A stretch of DNA of 12,294 nt from JAHEJB01 sp041748175 (GTDB lineage: Bacteria > Bacteroidota > Rhodothermia > Rhodothermales > Rubricoccaceae). Made by a program: the position numbers and the translations under genes. The stretch is from NCBI GenBank assembly GCA_041748175.1, contig JBGTDU010000003.1, positions 1-12,294 on the forward strand. The letters run 5' to 3'. The notes beneath the pieces are model-generated. The model worked only from the letters and a program-made list of their open reading frames with translations. It had not been told where the DNA came from and did not search any database. Shown one piece after another: positions 5,981-12,294 of this stretch (positions within the stretch are counted from its first letter, which is position 1; every line of letters starts with the position of its first letter).

Positions 5981-7390
5981 CTAGCCAAACCACCTCACGG
6001 CGTCGTTGAAAATCACAAACACCATAAACACGAGCAGGAGAACAAACCCCACCTGCTGGACGACCATCCTGAATTTGACGCTCGGCTCGCGGCGTGTGAT
6101 ACCTTCGTAGATCAGAAAAACGAGGTGCCCGCCGTCCAGCACGGGGATCGGCAAAATGTTGAAAATGGCAAGGGCGATGGACAGCACGGCAACGATGTGC
6201 CAGAAGCCACGTCCACCCGAGTCGGCTGCTTCCTTCGTGGTTTTGGCGATGATGAGTGGCCCGCCGACGGACTCGCGCACATTTTCCCTACCTGTAATCA
6301 GCCGCCCGACAAACGAGGCATAGAACGTCGTCAGGGACCAGGCTTCCTGAAAGCCAGCCGAGACACCCTCAACCAAACCGTAGTTCTCATGCTCAACGGT
6401 GATTGCGCTGGGGTCGGGATAGATGCCAACGGTGAACGTGCCGCTGGGGTTGGCTTCGGGAGAGATGGTGGCCTCGTAGTATGCGTAGCCTCCTTCCTGA
6501 GCGACGGGCTCCGGACCGTCGGTCGCGACCAACGAATCCGGCCGCGACCAGCGGAACGTCATCGACGCGCCATTTGCCGCCTGGATCGTTGCGACCAACT
6601 CGCCCCAAAACGAGATCCGCTGGCTGTCGATGGCAACGATGCGATCGCCGCCGCGAAGGCCCGCGTCAGCCGCCGGCGACCCAGGAACCGTCGCTCCAAT
6701 TTGGGAGGGTTCGATGGAGAATCCGAACGCCTCAAATCCGCCGCTGGCCTGCGTGCTACTCAGTTCCGAAATCAGCCGATCAGGCCCTTCCAGCGTCAAC
6801 GAATCATCCCCACGCTCGACGGTCACGGAGAACGGTCGCGCCGATAGCGCTTCCGGCGAGAGGAGATCGTCGACACGGTCCAGCTTGCCGCCGTTGAGAC
6901 CAACGATTCGGTCGCCCGTGCGCGCCCCCATGTTGTAGGCAATCGACGAATCGGCTACGTAAACGCCCTCCACGCTGTCTGCTGGCACATAGGCCTTGCC
7001 ATACCACAGCGCGAGCCCGATGAAGATGACGAACGCCAGGATCATGTTGAAGATGACGCCGCCGGAGATCACCAGCATCCGCTGCCATACCGGCTTGGTC
7101 CTGAACTCGTCGGGCTGCGGCTCGTTTTTGGCGAACTCTGTATCCATGCTTTCGTCAATCATCCCGGCAATCTTGACGTAGCCGCCAAGTGGCACGGCGC
7201 CCAACCTGTACTCGGTGGCACCAATCTGCTTCCGCCATACAACGGGTGGGAATCCGATTGAAAAAGCATCGACGCGCATCCCAAACAGACGCGCAAAAAG
7301 AAAATGCCCGAGCTCGTGGATGAAGACGAGGATTCCGAGCGCCAGCGCCACCCAGAAGAAATACGAAAGGAAGTTGAGGACGGCGTCCAT
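5981..7390 (-). CDS. rseP: RIP metalloprotease RseP (site-2 protease family)
   Basis: This inner-membrane zinc protease cleaves within transmembrane segments, classically anti-sigma factors in envelope stress, and also remnant signal peptides. In 469 residues, the first membrane segment carries HELGH at 25-29 (zinc ligands His25 and His29, catalytic Glu26). VPLGGYVKIAG follows at 66-76 and a second membrane segment at about 106-130. Two PDZ domains follow: about 140-202 (ARTGDRIVGLNG) and about 230-290 (GSPAADAGLRGGDRIVAID). The C-terminal part has VGGPLIIAKTT at 375-385, NILPIPVLDGGH at 411-422 with the third zinc ligand Asp419, and a last membrane segment at about 437-460. The length is close to the E. 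coli protein. The ATG at 7390 fits the membrane topology and has no Shine-Dalgarno. It lies between dxr (61 bp upstream) and uppS (54 bp downstream), probably co-transcribed. Its substrate in this organism cannot be told from here. Confidence 0.96.
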   Translation of the reverse strand: MDAVLNFLSYFFWVALALGILVFIHELGHFLFARLFGMRVDAFSIGFPPVVWRKQIGATEYRLGAVPLGGYVKIAGMIDESMDTEFAKNEPQPDEFRTKPVWQRMLVISGGVIFNMILAFVIFIGLALWYGKAYVPADSVEGVYVADSSIAYNMGARTGDRIVGLNGGKLDRVDDLLSPEALSARPFSVTVERGDDSLTLEGPDRLISELSSTQASGGFEAFGFSIEPSQIGATVPGSPAADAGLRGGDRIVAIDSQRISFWGELVATIQAANGASMTFRWSRPDSLVATDGPEPVAQEGGYAYYEATISPEANPSGTFTVGIYPDPSAITVEHENYGLVEGVSAGFQEAWSLTTFYASFVGRLITGRENVRESVGGPLIIAKTTKEAADSGGRGFWHIVAVLSIALAIFNILPIPVLDGGHLVFLIYEGITRREPSVKFRMVVQQVGFVLLLVFMVFVIFNDAVRWFG

Positions 7391-7451
7391 ACGGATTCGG
7401 GGGGATCGATTTCAGCGTTGAGCTATCAACGGGCTGGCAGCAAGGGATCGT

Positions 7452-8723
7452 CTACTGGCGAACCGCAGGCCGACGTTCCGCGCCCACCAACAATTCATGC
7501 GCCGGGCGCGATGGGAGTCGTGCAGCATGATCGGGCGTGTGGGCACGCGCAATGGCGCGAGCCTCTGTATCGGCCGCAAGTAGCGATTCCAAATCATCCC
7601 GGCCTTCGGTGGAAGCTTCGGAAAGGGCGCGTTCGATCAGGCGGGGGATGTCATCAAAACCGATGCGTTCGTCAAGGAAGAGCTCGACGGCGACCTCATT
7701 AGCTGCGTTGAGGACAGCAGGAGCCGTTCCTCCCTTTCGGAGCGCGTCGAAGGCGAGACCCAGACACGGGAATCGGTCCAGATCGGGCTCGGCAAAATCG
7801 AGGGTGCGAAGGGCCACCCAATCGATCCGCTCATGCGCCGCAGCCCATCGATCCGGAAAAGCGAGGGCGTACTGAATCGGCACTCTCATGTCGGGAACCC
7901 CGAGTTGCGCCTTCACCGAGCCATCGACAAACGTGACGAACGAATGGATGATGGACTGCGGGTGAACGATGACGTTGATCCTATCCGGCGGCAGTCCAAA
8001 GAGCCAGTGGGCTTCGATCACCTCCAGCCCTTTGTTCATCAATGTGGCGGAGTCAATGGTGATTTTCTCGCCCATCGTCCAGTTGGGATGATCGAGGGCC
8101 TCGGCTTTTGTAATGGTGTCGAACGAGTGGGCTGGCCGGTCCCGAAATGGTCCGCCGGACGCGGTAAGGGTGATGGACTCGACGGTCTCGGCGTCTTCGC
8201 CCACGAGACACTGAAAAATGGCCGAGTGCTCCGAGTCGATGGGAATCAGCGTAGCGCCATGTTTCTCTGCAAGGCGCTTGACAAGCGCCCCGGCGACCAC
8301 GAGCGTTTCTTTGTTGGCGAGGGCCACCAGCTTCCCTGCTTCTACCGCGGCAAGCGTGGACCTTAGCCCCGCCGAGCCGACAATGGCGGCCACGACGGTC
8401 TCGACTTCGGGCGCAGACGCGAGCTCACACAAGCCTTCTATCCCGGAAACCACGCGGGTTGGCTTTCCCGACATCGCATTCCGCAACGCTGGATAGTGCG
8501 TCTCGTCGGCGATACAGACGACCTCCGGCTGAAAAACACGCGCCTGCTCCGCCAACAGCTCCCAGTTCGACCCCGCCGCCAACGCATGAATCTCGAGATG
8601 CTCCGGGAAAAGGCCAGCAATCTCCAGCGTCTGCGTTCCGATGGAGCCCGTCGATCCGAGAACGGCCAAGCGGCGCGGGCGGTCAACTCTTGGTGCGTCG
8701 CTCTGGCGGAGGTCTGGAATCAT
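7452..8723 (-). CDS. dxr: 1-deoxy-D-xylulose-5-phosphate reductoisomerase (Dxr/IspC)
   Basis: This cytoplasmic enzyme converts 1-deoxy-D-xylulose 5-phosphate to 2-C-methyl-D-erythritol 4-phosphate with NADPH, the committed step of the MEP route to isoprenoids. At 423 residues it is about 25 longer than E. coli Dxr, with short extensions at both ends. The NADPH loop GSTGSIG is at 23-29 and LANKETLVVAG at 135-145. The metal ligands are Asp163 and Glu165 in PIDSEHSAIFQ and Glu234 in MNKGLEVIEA. TASGGPFRD is at 188-195, HPQSIIHSFV at 254-263 and NAANEVAV at 339-346. No key residue is missing. It is the first gene of the inferred dxr-rseP-uppS unit, so both the start of the precursor pathway and the carrier-lipid synthase are encoded together. 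It diverges from the TPR gene with 144 bp between start codons, where I find no convincing promoter. No Shine-Dalgarno precedes the ATG. Confidence 0.97.
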   Translation of the reverse strand: MIPDLRQSDAPRVDRPRRLAVLGSTGSIGTQTLEIAGLFPEHLEIHALAAGSNWELLAEQARVFQPEVVCIADETHYPALRNAMSGKPTRVVSGIEGLCELASAPEVETVVAAIVGSAGLRSTLAAVEAGKLVALANKETLVVAGALVKRLAEKHGATLIPIDSEHSAIFQCLVGEDAETVESITLTASGGPFRDRPAHSFDTITKAEALDHPNWTMGEKITIDSATLMNKGLEVIEAHWLFGLPPDRINVIVHPQSIIHSFVTFVDGSVKAQLGVPDMRVPIQYALAFPDRWAAAHERIDWVALRTLDFAEPDLDRFPCLGLAFDALRKGGTAPAVLNAANEVAVELFLDERIGFDDIPRLIERALSEASTEGRDDLESLLAADTEARAIARAHTPDHAARLPSRPAHELLVGAERRPAVRQ

Positions 8724-8867
8724 ACGGGAATACTAGTGGGTAAGCGGACAGACCAGCGCCTGGCGGCAATACAGCAGAGCGCGACCCGTTGTCTCGGAGC
8801 CCGTCGAACCGGAGCGAAGATAGCCGGACATTGCCCCCTCGCCGCACGTTTTTCGTTTCTTGATGCT

Positions 8868-10784
8868 ATGCGCAACCTGGCTTCTTTCCTACTCGCAACC
8901 CTCGCCCTGTCGACGGGCGCCTTTGGCTCGGCGGCTGATGCGCAGCGAAGACTCCCGCCAACGGCCTCGGACGGGACAACCCCGCAGCCGGGTGTCGATG
9001 GGCAGATTGCGGCGGTCTTCCAGCTCGCCGACCAGTATGTGGCTTCGGGCGAGGAGGACCGCGCCGTCGCATTGATGGAGGATTTGTATGCGGACAATCC
9101 CGACTCGCTGCCCGTGTTCACGAAACTGAAACAAGTGTATGGCTCGGCGAGGCGGTTTGACCAAATCGTCGACCTTGTGGAGCGGCGCATGGAACAGCAT
9201 GGGGCGAGCATGAACCTTTTTGCCGAACTCGGGACGGCGCTCCACGAGGCGGGACGCCCTGAGGAAGCGTTGGAAGCCTGGTCTTCGGCCATCTCCGCCG
9301 CGCCCAATGCAGAGATGACCTACCGGATCGTCGCGAACAACATGGGGCAAGCCCAGCTTTACGATGCCGCCGGGCGTTCACTATTGGCGGGCCGCGTGGC
9401 GCTTGGCGACTCGCTCCTCTATCGTGCGGAGCTCGCCAATATCTACGGGCTCGCAGCCAACTTCGAATCTGCCGCCGACGAGTACCTCGCGCTGCTGGTT
9501 GACAACCCCGATGCAGGCGACCTCGTCCGCGCCCGGCTGACGCGCCTGATCGAAACGACGGGAGCCGCCGAGGCGTTCTCTCTCGCGGTCGCTCGGGCGA
9601 TTCGGCGCGACCCGCTGAACCGCGCCTACCGCGAACTCGCCGCGTGGATTGCCCTTGAACATGGCGACTATTCGACCGCACTCGACGCCAACATTGCGAT
9701 CGACAGGCTCCAGGGTGAGCAAGGGCAGTCGCTGTACGGTTTTGCCCAGGCGGCGGCCACCGGGGATGCGTTGGAAGAAGCGCAGCGAGCCCTGGCAATC
9801 ATCGTGGAACGCCATGGAAGTGGGCCGATAGCGCCGCACGCGCACATCGCGATGGCCCAGCTCTCGGAAAAACTTGCAGATCGGGCGGGCGAGCACGCCT
9901 TCGACGCCGACGGCCAGCGAATTCCAGCTCCGCACTTCGAAGCCGCGCTGGAGGCCTATGCGAGCTTCGCCGTTCGATACCCCAACCATCCCGCAGGAGA
10001 TGGGGCCTTGGCTCGGGCCGCGGAGCTTCAGCAGGCCGTTTTTAGAGAGTACGAGGCGGCGGAGGCCCTCCTGCGGACACTCGTTGCGCAATCCAGCAAC
10101 GCCGGCATTTCCGGCAACGCCCGCCTGGAGCTTGGCCGCGTTGCACTCCGCCGTGGCGATCTCGCCGCCGCGCGAACCTCTTTTGCGCAAGTCGAAGAAG
10201 GAATCCGAATCGGTCCGCTCGCCGAAAGCGCCCGCCTCGAACTAGCGAAACTCGATTTCTACCAGGGCGACTTCGGTGGTGCGATAGCCCGCGCCGACGC
10301 GATGAACCAGAACACGGCTACCGATGCCGCCAACGATGCCATCAGCCTGAAACTGCTCCTTCGCGAGAATGCGGGGCCCGATTCGCTTTCCGAGCCGCTA
10401 CGGGCGTACGCGACGGCCGCCCTGCTCCAGCGCCAGCAGCGTTCGGGGGAAGCCCTCGCTGCGCTCGACAATCTGCTCAGTTCCTCAGGCGCGCATCCTA
10501 TCTCCGATGAAGCCGCGTTTCTCCGCATCGAGGTCTTGCGCGACCTCCAGCGCACGGACGATGTGCTCGTTGCACTCAATAGCTTCGCGTCCCGCTACCC
10601 CGATTCGTACCTCGTTGAGCGAACCGTCTTTCTTTTGGGCGAGGTCTATGAGCGTGACATGGCCGATCCAACGGCCGCTGCCGAGGCCTACGCCGATCTT
10701 CTTGTCCGCTACCCCGGTTCCCTCCTCGCGCCCGAAGTGCGTTCGAGGCTGCGGCGTCTTCGTGGCGACCGACCGCCGGGATGA
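8868..10784 (+). CDS. Secreted TPR-type alpha-helical repeat protein
   Basis: This 638-residue exported protein has a signal peptide at 1-25 (hydrophobic 5-20) with predicted cleavage ADA/Q26 and no lipobox Cys, so it is probably a soluble periplasmic protein. The reading frame opens at 8496, but the ATG at 8868 starts the signal peptide and the upstream part overlaps dxr. The mature part is Ala/Leu/Glu-rich and helical, with TPR-like units: about 44-80 (ADQYVASGEEDRAVALMEDL, then NPD), about 115-147 (LGTALHEAGRPEEALEAWSSAI), and further ones through the middle. The C-terminal third resembles YbgF/BamD-type repeats, with FASRYPDSYLVERTVFLLGE and YADLLVRYPGS near the end. Such proteins usually serve as scaffolds for protein complexes; no partner is visible except the next gene, 112 bp downstream on the same strand. 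It diverges from dxr. The fold is a confident call; the role is unknown. Confidence 0.87.
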   Translation: MRNLASFLLATLALSTGAFGSAADAQRRLPPTASDGTTPQPGVDGQIAAVFQLADQYVASGEEDRAVALMEDLYADNPDSLPVFTKLKQVYGSARRFDQIVDLVERRMEQHGASMNLFAELGTALHEAGRPEEALEAWSSAISAAPNAEMTYRIVANNMGQAQLYDAAGRSLLAGRVALGDSLLYRAELANIYGLAANFESAADEYLALLVDNPDAGDLVRARLTRLIETTGAAEAFSLAVARAIRRDPLNRAYRELAAWIALEHGDYSTALDANIAIDRLQGEQGQSLYGFAQAAATGDALEEAQRALAIIVERHGSGPIAPHAHIAMAQLSEKLADRAGEHAFDADGQRIPAPHFEAALEAYASFAVRYPNHPAGDGALARAAELQQAVFREYEAAEALLRTLVAQSSNAGISGNARLELGRVALRRGDLAAARTSFAQVEEGIRIGPLAESARLELAKLDFYQGDFGGAIARADAMNQNTATDAANDAISLKLLLRENAGPDSLSEPLRAYATAALLQRQQRSGEALAALDNLLSSSGAHPISDEAAFLRIEVLRDLQRTDDVLVALNSFASRYPDSYLVERTVFLLGEVYERDMADPTAAAEAYADLLVRYPGSLLAPEVRSRLRRLRGDRPPG

Positions 10785-10826
10785 GCCGAATGCGCCCGAG
10801 CGCCCACCGAAAATCCTTTCGCGTGG

Positions 10827-10867
10827 GCTCGGCGAGCAGAGCATCCGGCGCGCTCGGCGAGCGCGCC
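10827..10867 (+). promoter_or_regulatory. Two copies of the palindromic 11-mer GCTCGGCGAGC before the last gene
   Basis: GCTCGGCGAGC occurs at 10827-10837 and 10852-10862, 25 bp apart. The second copy lies inside a perfect 21-nt palindrome (GGCGCGCTCG, central G, CGAGCGCGCC; 10847-10867). They sit 30-70 nt before the ATG at 10897. Paired dyads suggest an operator, or a hairpin terminating or attenuating read-through from the TPR gene. No clean T-run follows. Confidence 0.45.
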
Positions 10868-10896
10868 CTACCTCACATTTTCCCGAAACGACGAGC

Positions 10897-12150
10897 ATGA
10901 GCCGACGGGCCATCATACTTTTTGCCGCACTCCTCCTCCCGCTCCAAACAAGCGCCCAGGATCTCCTCATCCCCATGGATGACGCGCAGGCTGATCACCT
11001 GAAGGCGTACGGGGCGGTCTATTTCGCGCTGGATTTGGGGATGGAAGTAGACTGGCTGCTCAACTACCGGGGTGGCTCGTTCCTCGCCCCGGCTGTAGAG
11101 TCGCTGGCGGCGGAGCTCCGCATTCGCGGGGTCTCGTTCGAGCCCGTGTACGGCTCACCGATCCTGGCCGAGGTGGAAAGCCCCGCGGTAAACATGGCCG
11201 CCGTTCGATTGGAGAAAGCTCCGAAAATCGCCGTGTACGCGCCCGAGCGAACGCTGCCATGGGACGACGCCGTGCTCCTGGCGCTTAACTACGCCGAAGT
11301 CCCCTTCGAGCAGATCTACGACGACGACGTTCTCGATGGTCGATTAGGGGAATTCGACTGGGTTCACCTTCACCACGAGGACTTTACCGGGCAATACGGC
11401 AAGTTCTTCGCCGCATACCGGACGCAGGCCTGGTACCAGGAGGAACAGCGCAGCGCCGAAATCGCCGCGACGAACCGCGGATTTCAGAAAGTGAGCCAGC
11501 TCAAGCTGGCCGTTGCCCACGCGATTCGTTCGTATGTGTTGGAGGGCGGGTTTCTCTTCGCGATGTGTTCGGGATCAGACACGTTCGACATTGCGCTGGC
11601 CGCCGCCGGCACGGATATCGTCCCAGCCGAAATGGACGGCGATGGCGTTTCGCCGGATGCTATCTCCCGCCTGGACTATTCGCAAACGCTCGCCTTCCAG
11701 GATTTCTCGCCGTCCTTCAATGCGATGGAGTATGAGCACTCGGATATTGATGTAAACCCACCTGCTGAGTTCAGAAACCCGCTGACGGATTACTTCACGC
11801 TGTTCGACTTCTCGGCGAAATGGGACCCGGTCCCTGCGATGCTCACCCAGAACCACGTCGCTTCGATCCGTGGATTCATGGGGCAGACAACGGGCTTTCG
11901 GCAAAGCCTCATTAAGGCTGGCATCGTCACGATGGCGCAGGCACCCGGCGGCAATTCGGTGCGCTACCTCTACGGGCCGCTGGGCCGCGGCTTCTTTGCC
12001 TTCTACGCAGGCCACGACCCCGAGGACTACCAGCACTTCGTCGGCGATCAACCAACGGATCTGAACCTCCACCGACACTCGCCCGGCTATCGCCTGATCC
12101 TCAACAACGTGCTCTTCCCGGCGGCAAGGAAGCAGCCGCAGAAAACGTGA
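10897..12150 (+). CDS. Secreted protein of unknown activity; relatives are labelled 'asparagine synthetase B', possibly a class I amidotransferase-like fold
   Basis: This 417-residue exported protein has a signal peptide at 1-20 with predicted cleavage TSA/Q21, which decides the start although the frame opens at 10369. From memory, very similar proteins of Bacteroidota and Rhodothermota are labelled asparagine synthetase B. However, neither the N-terminal Cys2 glutaminase nor the ATP-binding SGGxDS loop of that enzyme is present. Visible conserved-looking blocks are MDDAQADHLKAYG (27-39), WLLNYRGGSF (53-62), KIAVYAPE (110-117), WVHLHHEDFTGQYGKFF (155-171), GGFLFAMCSGSDTFD (217-231), FDFSAKWDPVPAMLTQNH (303-320), FYAGHDPEDYQH (369-380) and SPGYRLILNNVLFP (395-408). 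Cys224 is the only cysteine and follows a short hydrophobic strand, like the nucleophile elbow of class I glutamine amidotransferase folds; this is inference. The gene probably works with the upstream TPR protein. A real gene on length, signal peptide and codon frame; the function is open. Confidence 0.85.
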   Translation: MSRRAIILFAALLLPLQTSAQDLLIPMDDAQADHLKAYGAVYFALDLGMEVDWLLNYRGGSFLAPAVESLAAELRIRGVSFEPVYGSPILAEVESPAVNMAAVRLEKAPKIAVYAPERTLPWDDAVLLALNYAEVPFEQIYDDDVLDGRLGEFDWVHLHHEDFTGQYGKFFAAYRTQAWYQEEQRSAEIAATNRGFQKVSQLKLAVAHAIRSYVLEGGFLFAMCSGSDTFDIALAAAGTDIVPAEMDGDGVSPDAISRLDYSQTLAFQDFSPSFNAMEYEHSDIDVNPPAEFRNPLTDYFTLFDFSAKWDPVPAMLTQNHVASIRGFMGQTTGFRQSLIKAGIVTMAQAPGGNSVRYLYGPLGRGFFAFYAGHDPEDYQHFVGDQPTDLNLHRHSPGYRLILNNVLFPAARKQPQKT

Positions 12151-12180
12151 CCGACTAGGGCCTGTTAACACTTTTCTCGA

Positions 12181-12200
12181 CGGGCCATTGCGGGCCATTC
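12181..12200. repeat. Short tandem repeat CGGGCCATT(G/C) x2
   Basis: Two adjacent 10-bp units differ only in their last base. They lie about 30 nt after the stop of the last gene. Two units are too few to be more than a note. Confidence 0.4.
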
Positions 12201-12222
12201 TGGTCCGTTTCAGCGTTGCGCT

Positions 12223-12280
12223 CGTCATCCGGGACCCCGCCCCGAACTCCTCGCGCGTCTTGAAACGGCCTCAGAATGAC
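12223..12280. repeat. Possible second REP-like element at the right edge
   Basis: CGTCATCCGGGA at 12223-12234 and, in the opposite orientation, TCAGAATGAC at 12271-12280 resemble the GTCATCCCGAG/GTCATTCTGAG ends of dispersed intergenic repeats like the one at 4867-5021. The two ends are diverged, and the window stops soon after. Confidence 0.35.
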
Positions 12281-12294
12281 CTCGCACTGACCTC

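Noticed and set aside
5690..6847. Plus-strand open frame across uppS and rseP (385 codons)
   Set aside because: It covers two well-identified minus-strand genes and their gap, and has an Arg-rich low-information sequence.
8496..8867. N-terminal extension of the TPR gene
   Set aside because: It overlaps dxr and precedes a complete signal peptide.
10369..10896. Extension of the last gene back into the TPR gene
   Set aside because: This part is an out-of-frame shadow of the TPR gene; the signal peptide begins at 10897.
10897..12150. Calling the last gene a true asparagine synthetase
   Set aside because: No Cys2 glutaminase domain and no SGGxDS ATP-binding loop are present, and the protein is exported.
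12157..12175. AGGGCCTGTTAACAC, which resembles the end of some insertion sequences
   Set aside because: No matching inverted copy, target duplication or transposase is in the window, so the resemblance is not usable.
1..12294. CRISPR array, tRNA, rRNA, phage or known defence genes
   Set aside because: No regularly spaced repeats, no cloverleaf-type sequence and no matching protein motifs were seen on either strand.

Overview
The window looks like chromosomal DNA of a moderately GC-rich member of the Bacteroidota/Rhodothermota side of the tree. Rhodothermia-like is the best guess. The grounds are: three secreted proteins with C-terminal type IX secretion sorting domains of the PNPFNP...YDALGR...SGxYxVR type; almost no Shine-Dalgarno sequences; signal peptides whose predicted cleavage is always followed by Gln; and a UppS with the SYSGR variant I associate with this group. 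No species can be named from the sequence alone.

Layout. (1) Positions 1-432, minus strand, hold the N-terminal part of a DapB-like or diaminopentanoate-dehydrogenase-like NAD(P)-dependent reductase that runs off the left edge. (2) Positions 623-4784, plus strand, hold three consecutive secreted paralogues, each with its own hairpin terminator. They share a beta-rich domain with an N-x-SGG...DWDV signature and a T9SS C-terminal domain. Genes 2 and 3 are mosaics: a nearly identical leader (65 bp, 3 differences) and a nearly identical 3' end (294 bp, 7 differences) flank strongly diverged middles. Both have a TTGACA/TATTTA promoter followed by a dyad, which in gene 3 is a perfect 24-bp palindrome. 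(3) Positions 4785-5137 form a convergent intergenic region with a terminator and a REP-like inverted repeat (GTCATCCCGAG...GAGGGATCT). (4) Positions 5138-8723, minus strand, hold dxr-rseP-uppS, read in that order. Dxr makes isoprenoid precursor, UppS makes the undecaprenyl carrier lipid, and RseP is an intramembrane protease. This resembles the widespread envelope cluster but lacks cdsA. uppS starts at GTG, and a three-codon ORF (Met-Thr-Pro-stop) with the best Shine-Dalgarno I found in the window overlaps that start. (5) Positions 8868-12150, plus strand, diverge from dxr and hold a secreted TPR-type repeat protein and then a secreted protein of unknown activity. I recall relatives of the latter being labelled 'asparagine synthetase B', but it shows neither domain of that enzyme. 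(6) The right edge holds a short tandem repeat and a second possible REP-like element.

The most unusual parts are the mosaic tandem family with its conserved structured leaders, the mini-ORF at the uppS start, and the single-cysteine secreted protein at the end. I saw no tRNA, rRNA, CRISPR array, transposase or phage gene.
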